A stretch of 64,000 nt of DNA from Pontibacter beigongshangensis. Lineage in GTDB: Bacteria; Bacteroidota; Bacteroidia; Cytophagales; Hymenobacteraceae. This document shows positions 7,881 through 16,348 of the stretch, piece by piece. Position 1 is the first letter of the stretch, and each line of letters begins with the position of its first letter. A model generated the notes under the pieces. The model did not search any database, had not been told where the DNA came from, and worked only from the letters and a program-made list of their open reading frames with translations. Made by a program: the position numbers and the translations under genes. The stretch covers positions 248,001 to 312,000 of the forward strand of contig NZ_VFSD01000002.1 in NCBI RefSeq assembly GCF_014332515.1, read 5' to 3'.

Positions 7881-8841
7881 GCCGAAGCTCCAGGCAAAAG
7901 AGTACCGAAAGCTGCCGGGCATGCTGGTCTTTTTTGCTGTGCCTGCTGTTTTGCTCTTCCTTCTACAGCTAGCTACGCAGTATGGCATAGAACACACTAC
8001 TCAGGGGGAGGTAGGCAAGATAAACGGCCTCATGAACCACACCATCGACACCGAGATCGCCATTTTCGGTTCTTCGGTGGCGCAGGTGCATTTCGACCCA
8101 GCCATTATAACGGCTGCTACGGGTAAGAAGAGTTTTAACTTCGGTATAGATGGCACTACACTAGCACAGTACCATGGCCTGCTCTCGGAGTTTCTGCAAT
8201 ACTCAGATGTTGAAATTATTGTGCTGGCCGGAGGTTATGGCGAACTGGCGGTGCGTGACCAGATTTATGAGCTTTACAAGTTCAGCCATCACCTCGACAA
8301 GCCTAACGTTTACAACAGCCTGTACCCGCTCGATCCGGAACTGGTCTGGCGAACGAAGCATGTGCCGCTTTACGGCTATATTATCTACAACAAAGATTAT
8401 TATTTAAGCGCGTGGAGAGGCTGGCAGGAGTATTTTTCTGACCGGAAGGATTTTCAAGGTAAAAGAGGCTACGAGCCACAGGATAAAACCTGGGCAGCAG
8501 CCCCTGCAAAAGAAAACACGACAGGCGTAGAGGCAGAAATAGACCCTAAGAATGTAGCACTGTACCGGCAAATAATTCAGGAAATAAACATCAAAGGTAA
8601 AAAGGCGGTGCTGGTGCTGACGCCGATTTTTGCGCAGCAACAGCACAACATCCGGAACATGGAGAAGCTACGCAGCATTTACAAGGAACTGGCAGGCACA
8701 GAAAACTACTTCTTCGATTTTACCCAAAGCAACATCTGCCAACGCAAAGACTTCTTCTATAACAACACCCACCTGAACAGGCAGGGAGCAAGCATGTTTT
8801 CCCAAGAGTTTGCCAAGAGGCTCCAGAAGCTAACGAACTAG
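7855..8841 (+). CDS. Membrane-anchored SGNH-like protein, partner of MBOAT 2
   Basis: The 328-residue protein starts at ATG 7855 and overlaps the MBOAT gene by 26 nt. A longer TTG-initiated form (7837) is possible but less likely. An N-terminal helix (about residues 20-43) precedes IFGSSVAQVHFDP, with nucleophile candidate S73 or S74. The C-terminal block is NNTHLN, with H306. The Asp expected three residues before that His is Asn303 here, unlike D291 in the first partner, so the triad may be incomplete or use another acid. Family placement is AlgJ/DltD-like. The role is inferred from its coupling to the MBOAT gene. Confidence 0.75.
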   Translation: MNLSTSSSKPKLQAKEYRKLPGMLVFFAVPAVLLFLLQLATQYGIEHTTQGEVGKINGLMNHTIDTEIAIFGSSVAQVHFDPAIITAATGKKSFNFGIDGTTLAQYHGLLSEFLQYSDVEIIVLAGGYGELAVRDQIYELYKFSHHLDKPNVYNSLYPLDPELVWRTKHVPLYGYIIYNKDYYLSAWRGWQEYFSDRKDFQGKRGYEPQDKTWAAAPAKENTTGVEAEIDPKNVALYRQIIQEINIKGKKAVLVLTPIFAQQQHNIRNMEKLRSIYKELAGTENYFFDFTQSNICQRKDFFYNNTHLNRQGASMFSQEFAKRLQKLTN

Positions 8842-8958
8842 CTTTCTTCTGTAATCTTTCACTTTCCGAAATGGCTCTTCTTTTACTGGCTGTTTAGCAT
8901 CATTTTAATTTCCTGACTAATTTTAGTAATATAGAAAGCTGATTTAGCCTTTGCTCCA

Positions 8959-11430
8959 ATGGAAATACTCTTGCTTTTGCTTCTTGTCGTGCTCGTTTTC
9001 TGGTTTGGGAATAGACTCCTGACGAGGGTTGATCAACAATCGCTGGAGGTTCGGTACCTGAATGAAAAAATACAGAAACTGCATGAGCAAGTAGCGCAGC
9101 AGGGCACCAGAACAACAACACCTGCACCTCCACCCGCAACAGAACCCATCGCAACATCTATACGGCCCGTTACGCCGCCACCAGCAGCTACACTACCTCC
9201 TCCAATGCCTGCTCCTGTTGCAACTCCAAAAGAGCAGCCGCTGCGGGAGCCGGCAATTCCAAGGGTGCACGTACCGTCCCCTTCCATGGCGGCTTTTACC
9301 GCTGCTGCCCCCCCTTCCGAAACCGTAGAAGCACCAGTAGAAATGCCTTCAGAAAGCGTATTCTCAAACTTCAGGAAGAACCTCGATTGGGAAAAGTTTA
9401 TCGGCGAAAATCTCATCAACAAACTGGGCATCGCTATTCTGGTGCTGGGCATCGGTTTCTTCGTAAAATATGCCATCGACCAGGACTGGATAAACGAGGT
9501 AGGGCGCGTGGCGATCGGTATTCTGGCGGGTGGCATTTTGCTGGGCGTGGCGCACCGGCTGCGGCAGGAGTACAAAGCCTTTAGCTCCGTGCTGGTGGGG
9601 GGCGGTATGGCCGTGCTGTACTTTACCATTGCCATTGCTTTTCATGAGTACCAGTTGTTCAGCCAGACGGTCGCTTTCCTGATCATGGTGGTCATCACGG
9701 GCTTCACCATTTTGCTGGCGGTGGCTTACGACCGCATGGAACTGGCCGTGCTGGCGCTGATTGGTGGCTTTGGCAGTCCGTTTATGATCAGCACCGGCGA
9801 AGGCAACTACATCGTGCTTTTCACCTTCGTACTCATCCTGAACCTGGGCATACTGGTGCTGGCCTACTTTAAAAACTGGAACCTGCTCAACATCATCGCT
9901 TACTTGTTCACGATCATCCTCTACGGCGGCTGGCTCACTACACGTGTGGTGGGCGAAACAGATCCGCCTTACATCGGGGCGCTGGTGTTCGCCACTATTT
10001 TTTACCTGGTGTTTTTCCTGATGAACATCATCAACAACCTCCGGGCACAGCGCCGCTTTACGGCTCCTGAAATTATGATGCTGCTCAGCAACACCTTTCT
10101 CTACTACTCGGCGGGCATGTATGTGCTGCAGCAGGTGGCAGGCGGTGCTTATCAAGGCTTGTTTACAGCGGCCATTGCCATGTTTAACTTCGGATTTGCC
10201 TACCTGCTCTACCAGAACCAGAAGGCCGACCGCAACCTGGTGTACCTGCTCATCGGGCTGGTGCTTACCTTCCTGAGTCTGGCGGCTCCGGTGCAGTTGG
10301 AGGGCAACTACATCACACTTTTCTGGGCACTGGAGGCGGTGCTGCTGCTATGGCTCTCGCAACGGTCGGGTATTGCGCTGATTCGGGTTGCCTCGGTGAC
10401 GGTGGTGGCGCTCATGTTCGGCAGCCTGCTCATGGATTGGGCGCAATACAACCAGGATTACACAGTGCCGCTACGGGTGGTGCTGAACAAGCTGTTTGTA
10501 ACCGGCATAGTGGCCGTAGCGGCACTGGCAGCTACGCTGTGGCTGCTGCGCCGCGAGCAGGAACTGGTGCTGATCCGGCTGCTTCCTGCTTCGGACTACC
10601 GGGCCATGGTGGGCGTGCTGCTGGTGATTTGCCTGTACCTGACACTGCTGCTGGAGCTCCGCTACCAGCTCATTCGCTTCGACCAGCCTTACAGCACCAG
10701 CACCTTTATCTTGGCATTTTACAATTACCTGTTCCTGGTCGGGCTGCTGCTCTTCTCAAAGCGCCTCTACCTGCAAAAGCTGACCAATGCTATTGCCGGG
10801 CTGGCCGTGTTAGCCATTGTAGTGTACCTGGTGCTGCTGCACCCCACCGCCATGCTTGCCCGTGATCTGTATTTAACTGAACCTGGCGAAAAGCTGAGCA
10901 GCTTTACCTGGCACTACCTGCCACTGCTGGTAGTGGTGCTGCTGCTGGCACTGCTGCTCCGCCTGGTGCACCTGCAGGTTGGCCTCAAAAGTAAAATCGG
11001 GAAAGGCGCTTTGTGGTTTGCAGGTTTTGTGGCGGTGTTTATACTGAGTGCAGAGTTGGAGCATCTGGCCCTGATCTCCGGCTACAGCCCCGGCACCAGC
11101 CTTGAGGCACAGCTCTCTCAAATTCGTAAGATCGGTTTCCCTATTCTCTGGGGCGTTTGCTCTTTTGCCTTTATGATGATCGGGATGTCGCGGAAGCTGA
11201 AAACGCTGCGCATTATCTCGCTATCGCTGTTCTTCCTCACGCTGCTCAAGCTCTTCCTTTTCGATATCAGGGGCATATCAGAGGGCGGTAAGATAGCAGC
11301 CTTTATCTGTTTGGGCGTTATTCTGCTCGTGGTGTCATTTATGTACCAGAAGCTGAAAGTGTTAATTTTAGAGGATGATGCCAACTCCGCTGTTTTACCA
11401 GACACACCTGCCGATGCACCTCAGTCGTAA
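8959..11430 (+). CDS. DUF2339 multi-pass membrane protein
   Basis: The 823-residue protein begins with one helix (MEILLLLLLVVLVFWFGNRL), a short coiled-coil stretch (about 30-50) and a Pro/Ala-rich linker (about 53-120). Some twenty hydrophobic segments then run to the C-terminus, beginning with the ENLINKLGIAILVLGIGFFVKYAID block typical of DUF2339 (residues about 153-177). Function is unknown. The next gene, DUF3999, overlaps its 3' end by 17 nt, and this pairing recurs in other bacteria, which suggests a shared envelope function. Confidence 0.85.
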   Translation: MEILLLLLLVVLVFWFGNRLLTRVDQQSLEVRYLNEKIQKLHEQVAQQGTRTTTPAPPPATEPIATSIRPVTPPPAATLPPPMPAPVATPKEQPLREPAIPRVHVPSPSMAAFTAAAPPSETVEAPVEMPSESVFSNFRKNLDWEKFIGENLINKLGIAILVLGIGFFVKYAIDQDWINEVGRVAIGILAGGILLGVAHRLRQEYKAFSSVLVGGGMAVLYFTIAIAFHEYQLFSQTVAFLIMVVITGFTILLAVAYDRMELAVLALIGGFGSPFMISTGEGNYIVLFTFVLILNLGILVLAYFKNWNLLNIIAYLFTIILYGGWLTTRVVGETDPPYIGALVFATIFYLVFFLMNIINNLRAQRRFTAPEIMMLLSNTFLYYSAGMYVLQQVAGGAYQGLFTAAIAMFNFGFAYLLYQNQKADRNLVYLLIGLVLTFLSLAAPVQLEGNYITLFWALEAVLLLWLSQRSGIALIRVASVTVVALMFGSLLMDWAQYNQDYTVPLRVVLNKLFVTGIVAVAALAATLWLLRREQELVLIRLLPASDYRAMVGVLLVICLYLTLLLELRYQLIRFDQPYSTSTFILAFYNYLFLVGLLLFSKRLYLQKLTNAIAGLAVLAIVVYLVLLHPTAMLARDLYLTEPGEKLSSFTWHYLPLLVVVLLLALLLRLVHLQVGLKSKIGKGALWFAGFVAVFILSAELEHLALISGYSPGTSLEAQLSQIRKIGFPILWGVCSFAFMMIGMSRKLKTLRIISLSLFFLTLLKLFLFDIRGISEGGKIAAFICLGVILLVVSFMYQKLKVLILEDDANSAVLPDTPADAPQS

Positions 11431-12676
11431 GCTTCTGCTCCTGCTGGCACTCTGGTGCGGTGGCGTGGCACAAGCTGTCGCGCAGGAGTACAACTGGCAG
11501 GCCACTGTACCGGCACCCGCTCAAAGCGGTTACCACAGCATCCTGCTCTCCCCCGAAATTACGGGTCAGTTGCAGCAGGACCTGGCAGATATCCGCCTGT
11601 ATGATGCGGCTGGGACAGAGGTGCCTTACCTGCTGCGCACCGAAGAGCCGGTGCAGTACCGGAAGCTGTTTCGCCCGTACAAAATCGTGTCGTATACCCA
11701 CCGCGCCGGCTGCTGCTCCGAACTGATTATTACCAACCAGGAGCAACAGAAGATCAACAACATCAGCCTGCTGATCCGGAATGCCGATGTGCAGAAACAG
11801 GTAGCCCTCAGCGGCAGCGACAACCAGCAGGACTGGTACGTTCTAAAAGCAAAAGACCTGCTCTACGCCATCGAAAACACACAAGGCACCACCGAAGTCA
11901 AGCTGCTCAACTTTCCGCTGAACGACTACAAATACCTCCGGCTCGTGCTTAACGACTCCAGCAGCGCCCCCCTTAACATCATAAATGCCGGCTACTACGA
12001 CACGCATCCTGAAAGCGGCAAGTACACTCTTATCCCGCAGCAAGGTTTCTCCCGCACCGACAGCGCCGCTACTAAAAAGACGTACCTGCGCCTGCAGTTT
12101 CCGCAGCCGGTGTACCCGGAGCGGCTGGAGTTTGAGATCAACTCGCCGGCGCTGTACTACCGCCCTGCCCGCCTCCTCACCAAAACAGAGAGCAGCACCG
12201 GCAGGCGGCGTGGCTTGTTCCGGAAGCAGAAGCGAAGGCTGCAGCAATCCGCTACTTCTCTCCCCTTTACCCTCAGCTCCAATACACCCGCCACCGTAGA
12301 GCTGCCACGCAGGCAGGTGGAGGAACTAGTCATAGAAATCGATAATGCCGATAACCCTCCACTGGATGTAGCGGCTGTAAAAGCTTACCAGCTTAACCGC
12401 TACCTGGTAGCCAACCTGGAAGCAGGCAAACCCTACACCCTGCAGTTCGGCGACGAAAAAGCAACGGCACCAACCTACGAGCTACAGCATTTCAGAGCAG
12501 ATATTCCTACAGACGCACCGGTGTTGGAAGCAGGAGGCACAACCGCGCTACAGGCAGCAGCTAAATCCACCAAAAAGCCCGCTTCCAAAATATTGATCTG
12601 GGTAGCTCTGGCTATTATACTGGCTGGCTTAGGATGGATGACGGTGCGGCTGCTGAACGAGATGAAAAAACCGTAG
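11414..12676 (+). CDS. DUF3999 periplasmic protein with C-terminal membrane anchor
   Basis: The start at ATG 11414 gives MHLSRKLLLLLALWCGGVAQA, a signal peptide cleaved near QEYNWQ. An upstream in-frame start at 11375 would precede the signal peptide and lies deeper in the DUF2339 frame. The mature region is beta-rich and contains DIRLYDAAGTEVPYLL, a DUF3999 hallmark. A single helix near the end (ILIWVALAIILAGLGWMTV) anchors it in the inner membrane. Translational overlap with DUF2339 implies co-expression and perhaps a complex. Biochemical activity is unknown. Confidence 0.82.
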   Translation: MHLSRKLLLLLALWCGGVAQAVAQEYNWQATVPAPAQSGYHSILLSPEITGQLQQDLADIRLYDAAGTEVPYLLRTEEPVQYRKLFRPYKIVSYTHRAGCCSELIITNQEQQKINNISLLIRNADVQKQVALSGSDNQQDWYVLKAKDLLYAIENTQGTTEVKLLNFPLNDYKYLRLVLNDSSSAPLNIINAGYYDTHPESGKYTLIPQQGFSRTDSAATKKTYLRLQFPQPVYPERLEFEINSPALYYRPARLLTKTESSTGRRRGLFRKQKRRLQQSATSLPFTLSSNTPATVELPRRQVEELVIEIDNADNPPLDVAAVKAYQLNRYLVANLEAGKPYTLQFGDEKATAPTYELQHFRADIPTDAPVLEAGGTTALQAAAKSTKKPASKILIWVALAIILAGLGWMTVRLLNEMKKP

Positions 12677-12730
12677 TCGCAGCCCGCACGGCTGCTCATG
12701 ACCTCATGCATATGCTGGAGCAGCAGAGGT

Positions 12731-12760
12731 CTCGGGAGGTCAGTTTTGATTAGAATAATT
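12731..12760 (+). repeat. Core repeat copy, diverged
   Basis: CTCGGGAGGTCAGTTTTG followed by ATTAGAATAATT, sense orientation, 55 nt after the DUF3999 stop and directly after a CAGCAG stretch. Confidence 0.75.
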
Positions 12761-12785
12761 CAGAACTCTGCTCTAGGTATCGTTT

Positions 12786-12921
12786 GCTGGTGCGAGCTTG
12801 TAGCTGGTACTTTCAAAACATTTGATTATTCGAAATAGGCAAAACCAGGTTATTAAGAGCTGAATATTTACAATCCTTAGTACAAAAAGAAATATGGTAC
12901 GAGCTACAAGTTCGCACCAGC
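12786..12921. repeat. Inverted-repeat element, 25-bp arms
   Basis: Arms 12786-12810 and 12897-12921 are complementary with two mismatches (GTGCGAGCTTGTAGC against GCTACAAGTTCGCAC) around 86 bp of A+T-rich sequence. No ORF is present. This looks like a MITE or MITE remnant; no target duplication is visible. Confidence 0.65.
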
Positions 12922-13090
12922 GGGCTAGAAAAAACGATCAACTCTCGCTGTGCGTAGTTTCCGACTACGCACAACGGTTAAGAATCAAAATTCTGAACAT
13001 TCTTACATTCTGTAAATTCTTAGGTAGGGCCCTATATAAAGCTTCAGACAAAAAAGAGCGTCTTGAGTCCTTTTCAAAGCAGCAGCAGAA

Positions 13091-13121
13091 CCTCCGGAGG
13101 GGCAATTTGATTAGAATAATT
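13091..13121 (+). repeat. Core repeat copy
   Basis: CCTCCGGAGGGGCAATTTG followed by ATTAGAATAATT, preceded by AGCAGCAG. Sense orientation relative to the DUF3999 gene. Confidence 0.85.
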
Positions 13122-13198
13122 CCCAAAACATTCTGCCAATCCTAAAACCTGTAAATCATTGGGACAGGGCCCCTATACAAAGATCCAGGCAAAAAGCA

Positions 13199-15421
13199 TT
13201 ACCGCTGGGCTAACTGGTTTGCTTTGTAGGTAGCAACGCCGGCATCCAAGAACTTGACGAAGTTCTCCACACTCAGGTCATAGGCGATGGGTTTTACCAG
13301 CACGTTCTCGTTTTCGTCCATCAGCACATAATACGGCTGCGCGTTTACGTTGAATTTCGTGATCTGGTAATCGGCGTATTTCCTGCCCAGGGTTTTCTTC
13401 TCTTTGTTGTCGTAGCTGCTGGTGTACCACTCCTCTTGCGGCAATTCGGTTCTATCGTCTACATACAAGGCGGCGATTATGTAGTTCTCCTTCAGGCGGC
13501 GCAGCACCTCCGGGTCAGACCACACGTTGGCTTCCATTTCGCGGCAGTTCACGCAGCCGTGGCCCGTAAAGTCGATAAAAATGGGCTTGCCCTGCTCAGC
13601 GGCACATTTCTTTGCCTGCTCCAGATCGAAATACCCCTGCAAGCCATGCGGCAGCGACAGGAAATCGCCATACTTGGGCGGCTCACATACCTGGTTGGCT
13701 GAAACGGCGGCCATGCTGCCTCCTCTCTGCCTGATCAGCGCATTCAGGTCGAAGTCGTGGGTAGATTGGGGGGGAAGGTAACCGGCGAGCGCTTTGAGCG
13801 GTGCGCCAAACAGGCCCGGAATCATGTACACCACAAAGCCGAACGTAGCTATGGCCAGGAACAGGCGCGGCACGCTCAGGTAAGGCAGTTCAGAATCGTG
13901 CGAGAACTTGAGCTTGCCCAGCAGATAAAAGCCCATCAGTGTAAAAATCACGATCCAGAGCGCCAGGTAAATGTCGCGGTCCAGGATGCCCCAGTGGTAG
14001 ACCTGGTCGGCAATGCTCAGGAACTTAAGGGCAAGCGCCAGTTCCAGAAACCCCAGCACCACCTTCACGGAGTTCAGCCAGCCACCAGACTTCGGCAAGC
14101 TGCTCAACCACGACGGGAAAATGGCAAACAAGGTAAAGGGCAGGGCAAAGGCAAGCGAAAAGCCAAACATCCCCATCACTGGCCGTACCGTCTCGCCACC
14201 CGCCGAAGCCACCAGAATACTGCCTACAATAGGCCCGGTGCAGGAAAAAGAAACCAGCACCAACGTAAAGGCCATAAAAAAGACGCCAACCAAGCCACCT
14301 CTGTCAGCCTGAGCATCTACCTTGGTCAGAAAGGAACTAGGCAGCGTAATCTCGAACAGGCCGAAAAAGGACATGGCGAAAATCACGAATACGGCAAAAA
14401 ACAGCAGGTTAGGCAGCCAGTGCGTGCTGATAAAATTAGCCCCATCTGCCCCAAACAGCTTTGCCACCACAGTGCCTATGAGCGTGTAGATGGCAATGAT
14501 GGAAAGGCCATAAATGCCCGCCTTGAAAATTCCCTGGCTGCGGCTGCCTCCATTGCTGGTAAAGAAGCTGACGGTCATCGGGATCATCGGGAAAACGCAG
14601 GGAGTTAGCAGGGCGCCTAATCCGAAGATAAACGCCACCAGGAAAAACGCCCATAAACCGCCTTCTTCTGCTTCTTCTACAGGTTCGTCACCTTGTAAGG
14701 GAGCAGCCGGTACTGCAGGTTCTGTTGTGGCAAGGGCAGTCTGTCCTGTGTTGCCGGTAGCCGAGGCCATGGCAGCAGTGTCTTCGGCCACCTCAGCTTG
14801 CCCACCCGTGATGGCGGCAGAACCAGGCGCAGGAGCCTGTGTTTCAGTTCCCGGCGCAACGGCTGGCTGCCGTACTTCTGATGGTGTAGTGGAGGCAGGA
14901 GCAGTTCCTGGCGCCGGCGAGGCAGCGGCCGTTACCTGAATCTGGCTGGTGCTGAACGTGAAGTCATCGTCGAATGGTATGCATTTGCCCGTTACATCGG
15001 TGCACACCTGGTACTCGTACGTTCCTTTTACCAACAGGTCGGGCTGCAGCACTTTTACCTTTTGCCGGAACTGGGCCGTGCCTACAAAGTAGGTGTACTC
15101 CCCATCCCACAGGTCATCGTATTTCTTTTTAGGATTAACGGGTTTAATCTTCCCTACCAGTTCGTACGACGGGTGTTTGGCGAAGCTGAACTCCGTGACC
15201 ATCGGCCCCAGGTCCGGGTCGAAGTCAGTGGAGTAGAGGTACCAGTCTTTATCGATGCGCACGTTGAAGATGAGTTCTACCTCCTCGCCTACCTTCACCT
15301 GCTTCTTAGAAACATCGTAGCTCCAGGAGGCTGGCTTAAGTACCTGCGCCTGCGCCGGCAGTACTATAGAAAGTAGCACCAGCAGGGCCAGCAACTGCCT
15401 TAAGACAAATATCTTATTCAT
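13199..15421 (-). CDS. dsbD: Thiol:disulfide interchange protein DsbD
   Basis: Inner-membrane reductase that carries electrons from cytoplasmic thioredoxin to periplasmic thiol partners. The 740-residue protein has the three expected parts: signal peptide plus an N-terminal immunoglobulin-like alpha domain (about 22-160), a CcdA-type helix bundle with LLTPCVFPMIPM (Cys near 275) and SCTGPIVG, and a C-terminal thioredoxin domain with GHGCVNCREM (near 620). A long Ala/Pro/Thr linker (about 160-235) joins the first two parts. The ATG at 15421 was chosen because it starts the signal peptide; a 13-residue extension exists. No cytochrome c biogenesis genes are adjacent. Confidence 0.93.
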   Translation of the reverse strand: MNKIFVLRQLLALLVLLSIVLPAQAQVLKPASWSYDVSKKQVKVGEEVELIFNVRIDKDWYLYSTDFDPDLGPMVTEFSFAKHPSYELVGKIKPVNPKKKYDDLWDGEYTYFVGTAQFRQKVKVLQPDLLVKGTYEYQVCTDVTGKCIPFDDDFTFSTSQIQVTAAASPAPGTAPASTTPSEVRQPAVAPGTETQAPAPGSAAITGGQAEVAEDTAAMASATGNTGQTALATTEPAVPAAPLQGDEPVEEAEEGGLWAFFLVAFIFGLGALLTPCVFPMIPMTVSFFTSNGGSRSQGIFKAGIYGLSIIAIYTLIGTVVAKLFGADGANFISTHWLPNLLFFAVFVIFAMSFFGLFEITLPSSFLTKVDAQADRGGLVGVFFMAFTLVLVSFSCTGPIVGSILVASAGGETVRPVMGMFGFSLAFALPFTLFAIFPSWLSSLPKSGGWLNSVKVVLGFLELALALKFLSIADQVYHWGILDRDIYLALWIVIFTLMGFYLLGKLKFSHDSELPYLSVPRLFLAIATFGFVVYMIPGLFGAPLKALAGYLPPQSTHDFDLNALIRQRGGSMAAVSANQVCEPPKYGDFLSLPHGLQGYFDLEQAKKCAAEQGKPIFIDFTGHGCVNCREMEANVWSDPEVLRRLKENYIIAALYVDDRTELPQEEWYTSSYDNKEKKTLGRKYADYQITKFNVNAQPYYVLMDENENVLVKPIAYDLSVENFVKFLDAGVATYKANQLAQR

Positions 15422-15548
15422 GTGTATTAATCTGTAAAATAACGTAGCAGCCCCTGCCACTAGGCATGAGCCTCAATCCTGCACATTACCTTTCCCCGCT
15501 TTATCTCAGGCAATAGGCATGTGTGCTGATATAATTAAAATTATAGTG

Positions 15549-15556
15549 CAAAAGTA
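15549..15556 (-). promoter_or_regulatory. Candidate -7 box for dsbD
   Basis: CAAAAGTA on the plus strand reads TACTTTTG on the minus strand, an exact TAnnTTTG match. It would give a leader of roughly 120 nt in which I recognise no riboswitch. Confidence 0.35.
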
Positions 15557-16162
15557 CGGATTTTAAAACAAAGCTGCCTATTCCTGTATGTTAACAGCGA
15601 GTAATGGATTGTTGTTCCTGGCATGGTACTCTCTAAACGGCAAACATCCGGAAACCTGTATTTTCAGATCATTCTTCTTTTGGTAGCTACATACCAGGTG
15701 GCCCTCTTTCTATTTGGGAAAGATCATGCAGCCCCTGCAATTCTTTTTTGCTATTCACTCACGAAAGCATTAGCTTCACCCTGTTAATTTATCCCATTAC
15801 TTACAAGCCCTGAATTTTGTATCAAATCAGGAATATTTAATCAATTATTTTTTATATATTTCTAAACAGTTAGCAAAGTAAGATAGTCTGGAAAAGAAAT
15901 GTGTGGTTTAGGAATGTCATCCCTTTAGGAGTGGAAACCTGACTTTCTTTCCTGGTTAGCAATAGCACAGTTATTTAGATCATTTAAATAAATCATTCCT
16001 TCCAAGACACGCTTCAGTATAGGCTTGTAAGCTGTTTCCTAAAGGGATAATGTGTAGAAAACACCACTCATTTATCCTGGCAGGATGCCAACGAGTTGTT
16101 TAAAACCGTTTAAGCACCCACAGCGAAGTCAATTACTGATTTCCTGCCTAGTGTCTCATAGT

Positions 16163-16188
16163 AAAAAGGCGCCCAAGGGCGCCTTTTT
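16163..16188 (+). terminator. Orphan bidirectional intrinsic terminator
   Basis: AAAAAGGCGCCC (16163-16174) and GGGCGCCTTTTT (16177-16188) form a perfect 12-bp stem with a 2-nt centre, A- and T-runs supplying U tracts on both strands. The nearest genes point away from it on both sides. Confidence 0.8.
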
Positions 16189-16348
16189 AATTTTATATCC
16201 GGAAATATATTAAAATAAATATGCTCTTTTGCTGCACCAACGGGCAACCAGCCTGTTTTAGAGTTCAAATAGCATACACTTAATAGTAAAAGCACGTATT
16301 TTAGTTAAATTTACAGCTTTAGCAGCGCCTTACAAAGCTGCCTCCCAT

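Larger units (their letters stand above)
12677..13198. other. Noncoding gap with several repeat elements
   Basis: No gene is visible. It holds two core repeats, a 136-bp inverted-repeat element, a 9-bp-stem hairpin (12950-12972), and two copies of an AGGGCCC...TATAxAAAG motif (13025-13042 and 13166-13182) that also occurs inside the MITE at 30096-30112. Confidence 0.7.
15422..16348. other. 927-bp gap between divergent genes with an orphan terminator
   Basis: No convincing ORF. Contents: a possible dsbD promoter, an A+T-rich stretch around 15790-15870, a 12-bp inverted repeat (15919-15930 with 16037-16048, 106 nt apart), a small hairpin ATCCT/AGGAT at 16073-16085, and a strong terminator at 16163-16188 belonging to no annotated gene. 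A small RNA ending at the terminator is possible. Confidence 0.6.

Noticed and set aside
9364-10155. 263-codon minus-strand frame opposite DUF2339
   Set aside because: His/Gln-rich antisense translation of a membrane protein gene, not a gene.
13757-14608. 283-codon plus-strand frame opposite dsbD
   Set aside because: The dsbD product on the minus strand has full domain structure; the opposite frame has antisense-like composition and no motif.
16110-16295. Small minus-strand ORF of 61 codons in the 16-kb gap
   Set aside because: It reads straight through the strong terminator at 16163-16188 and has no recognisable feature.
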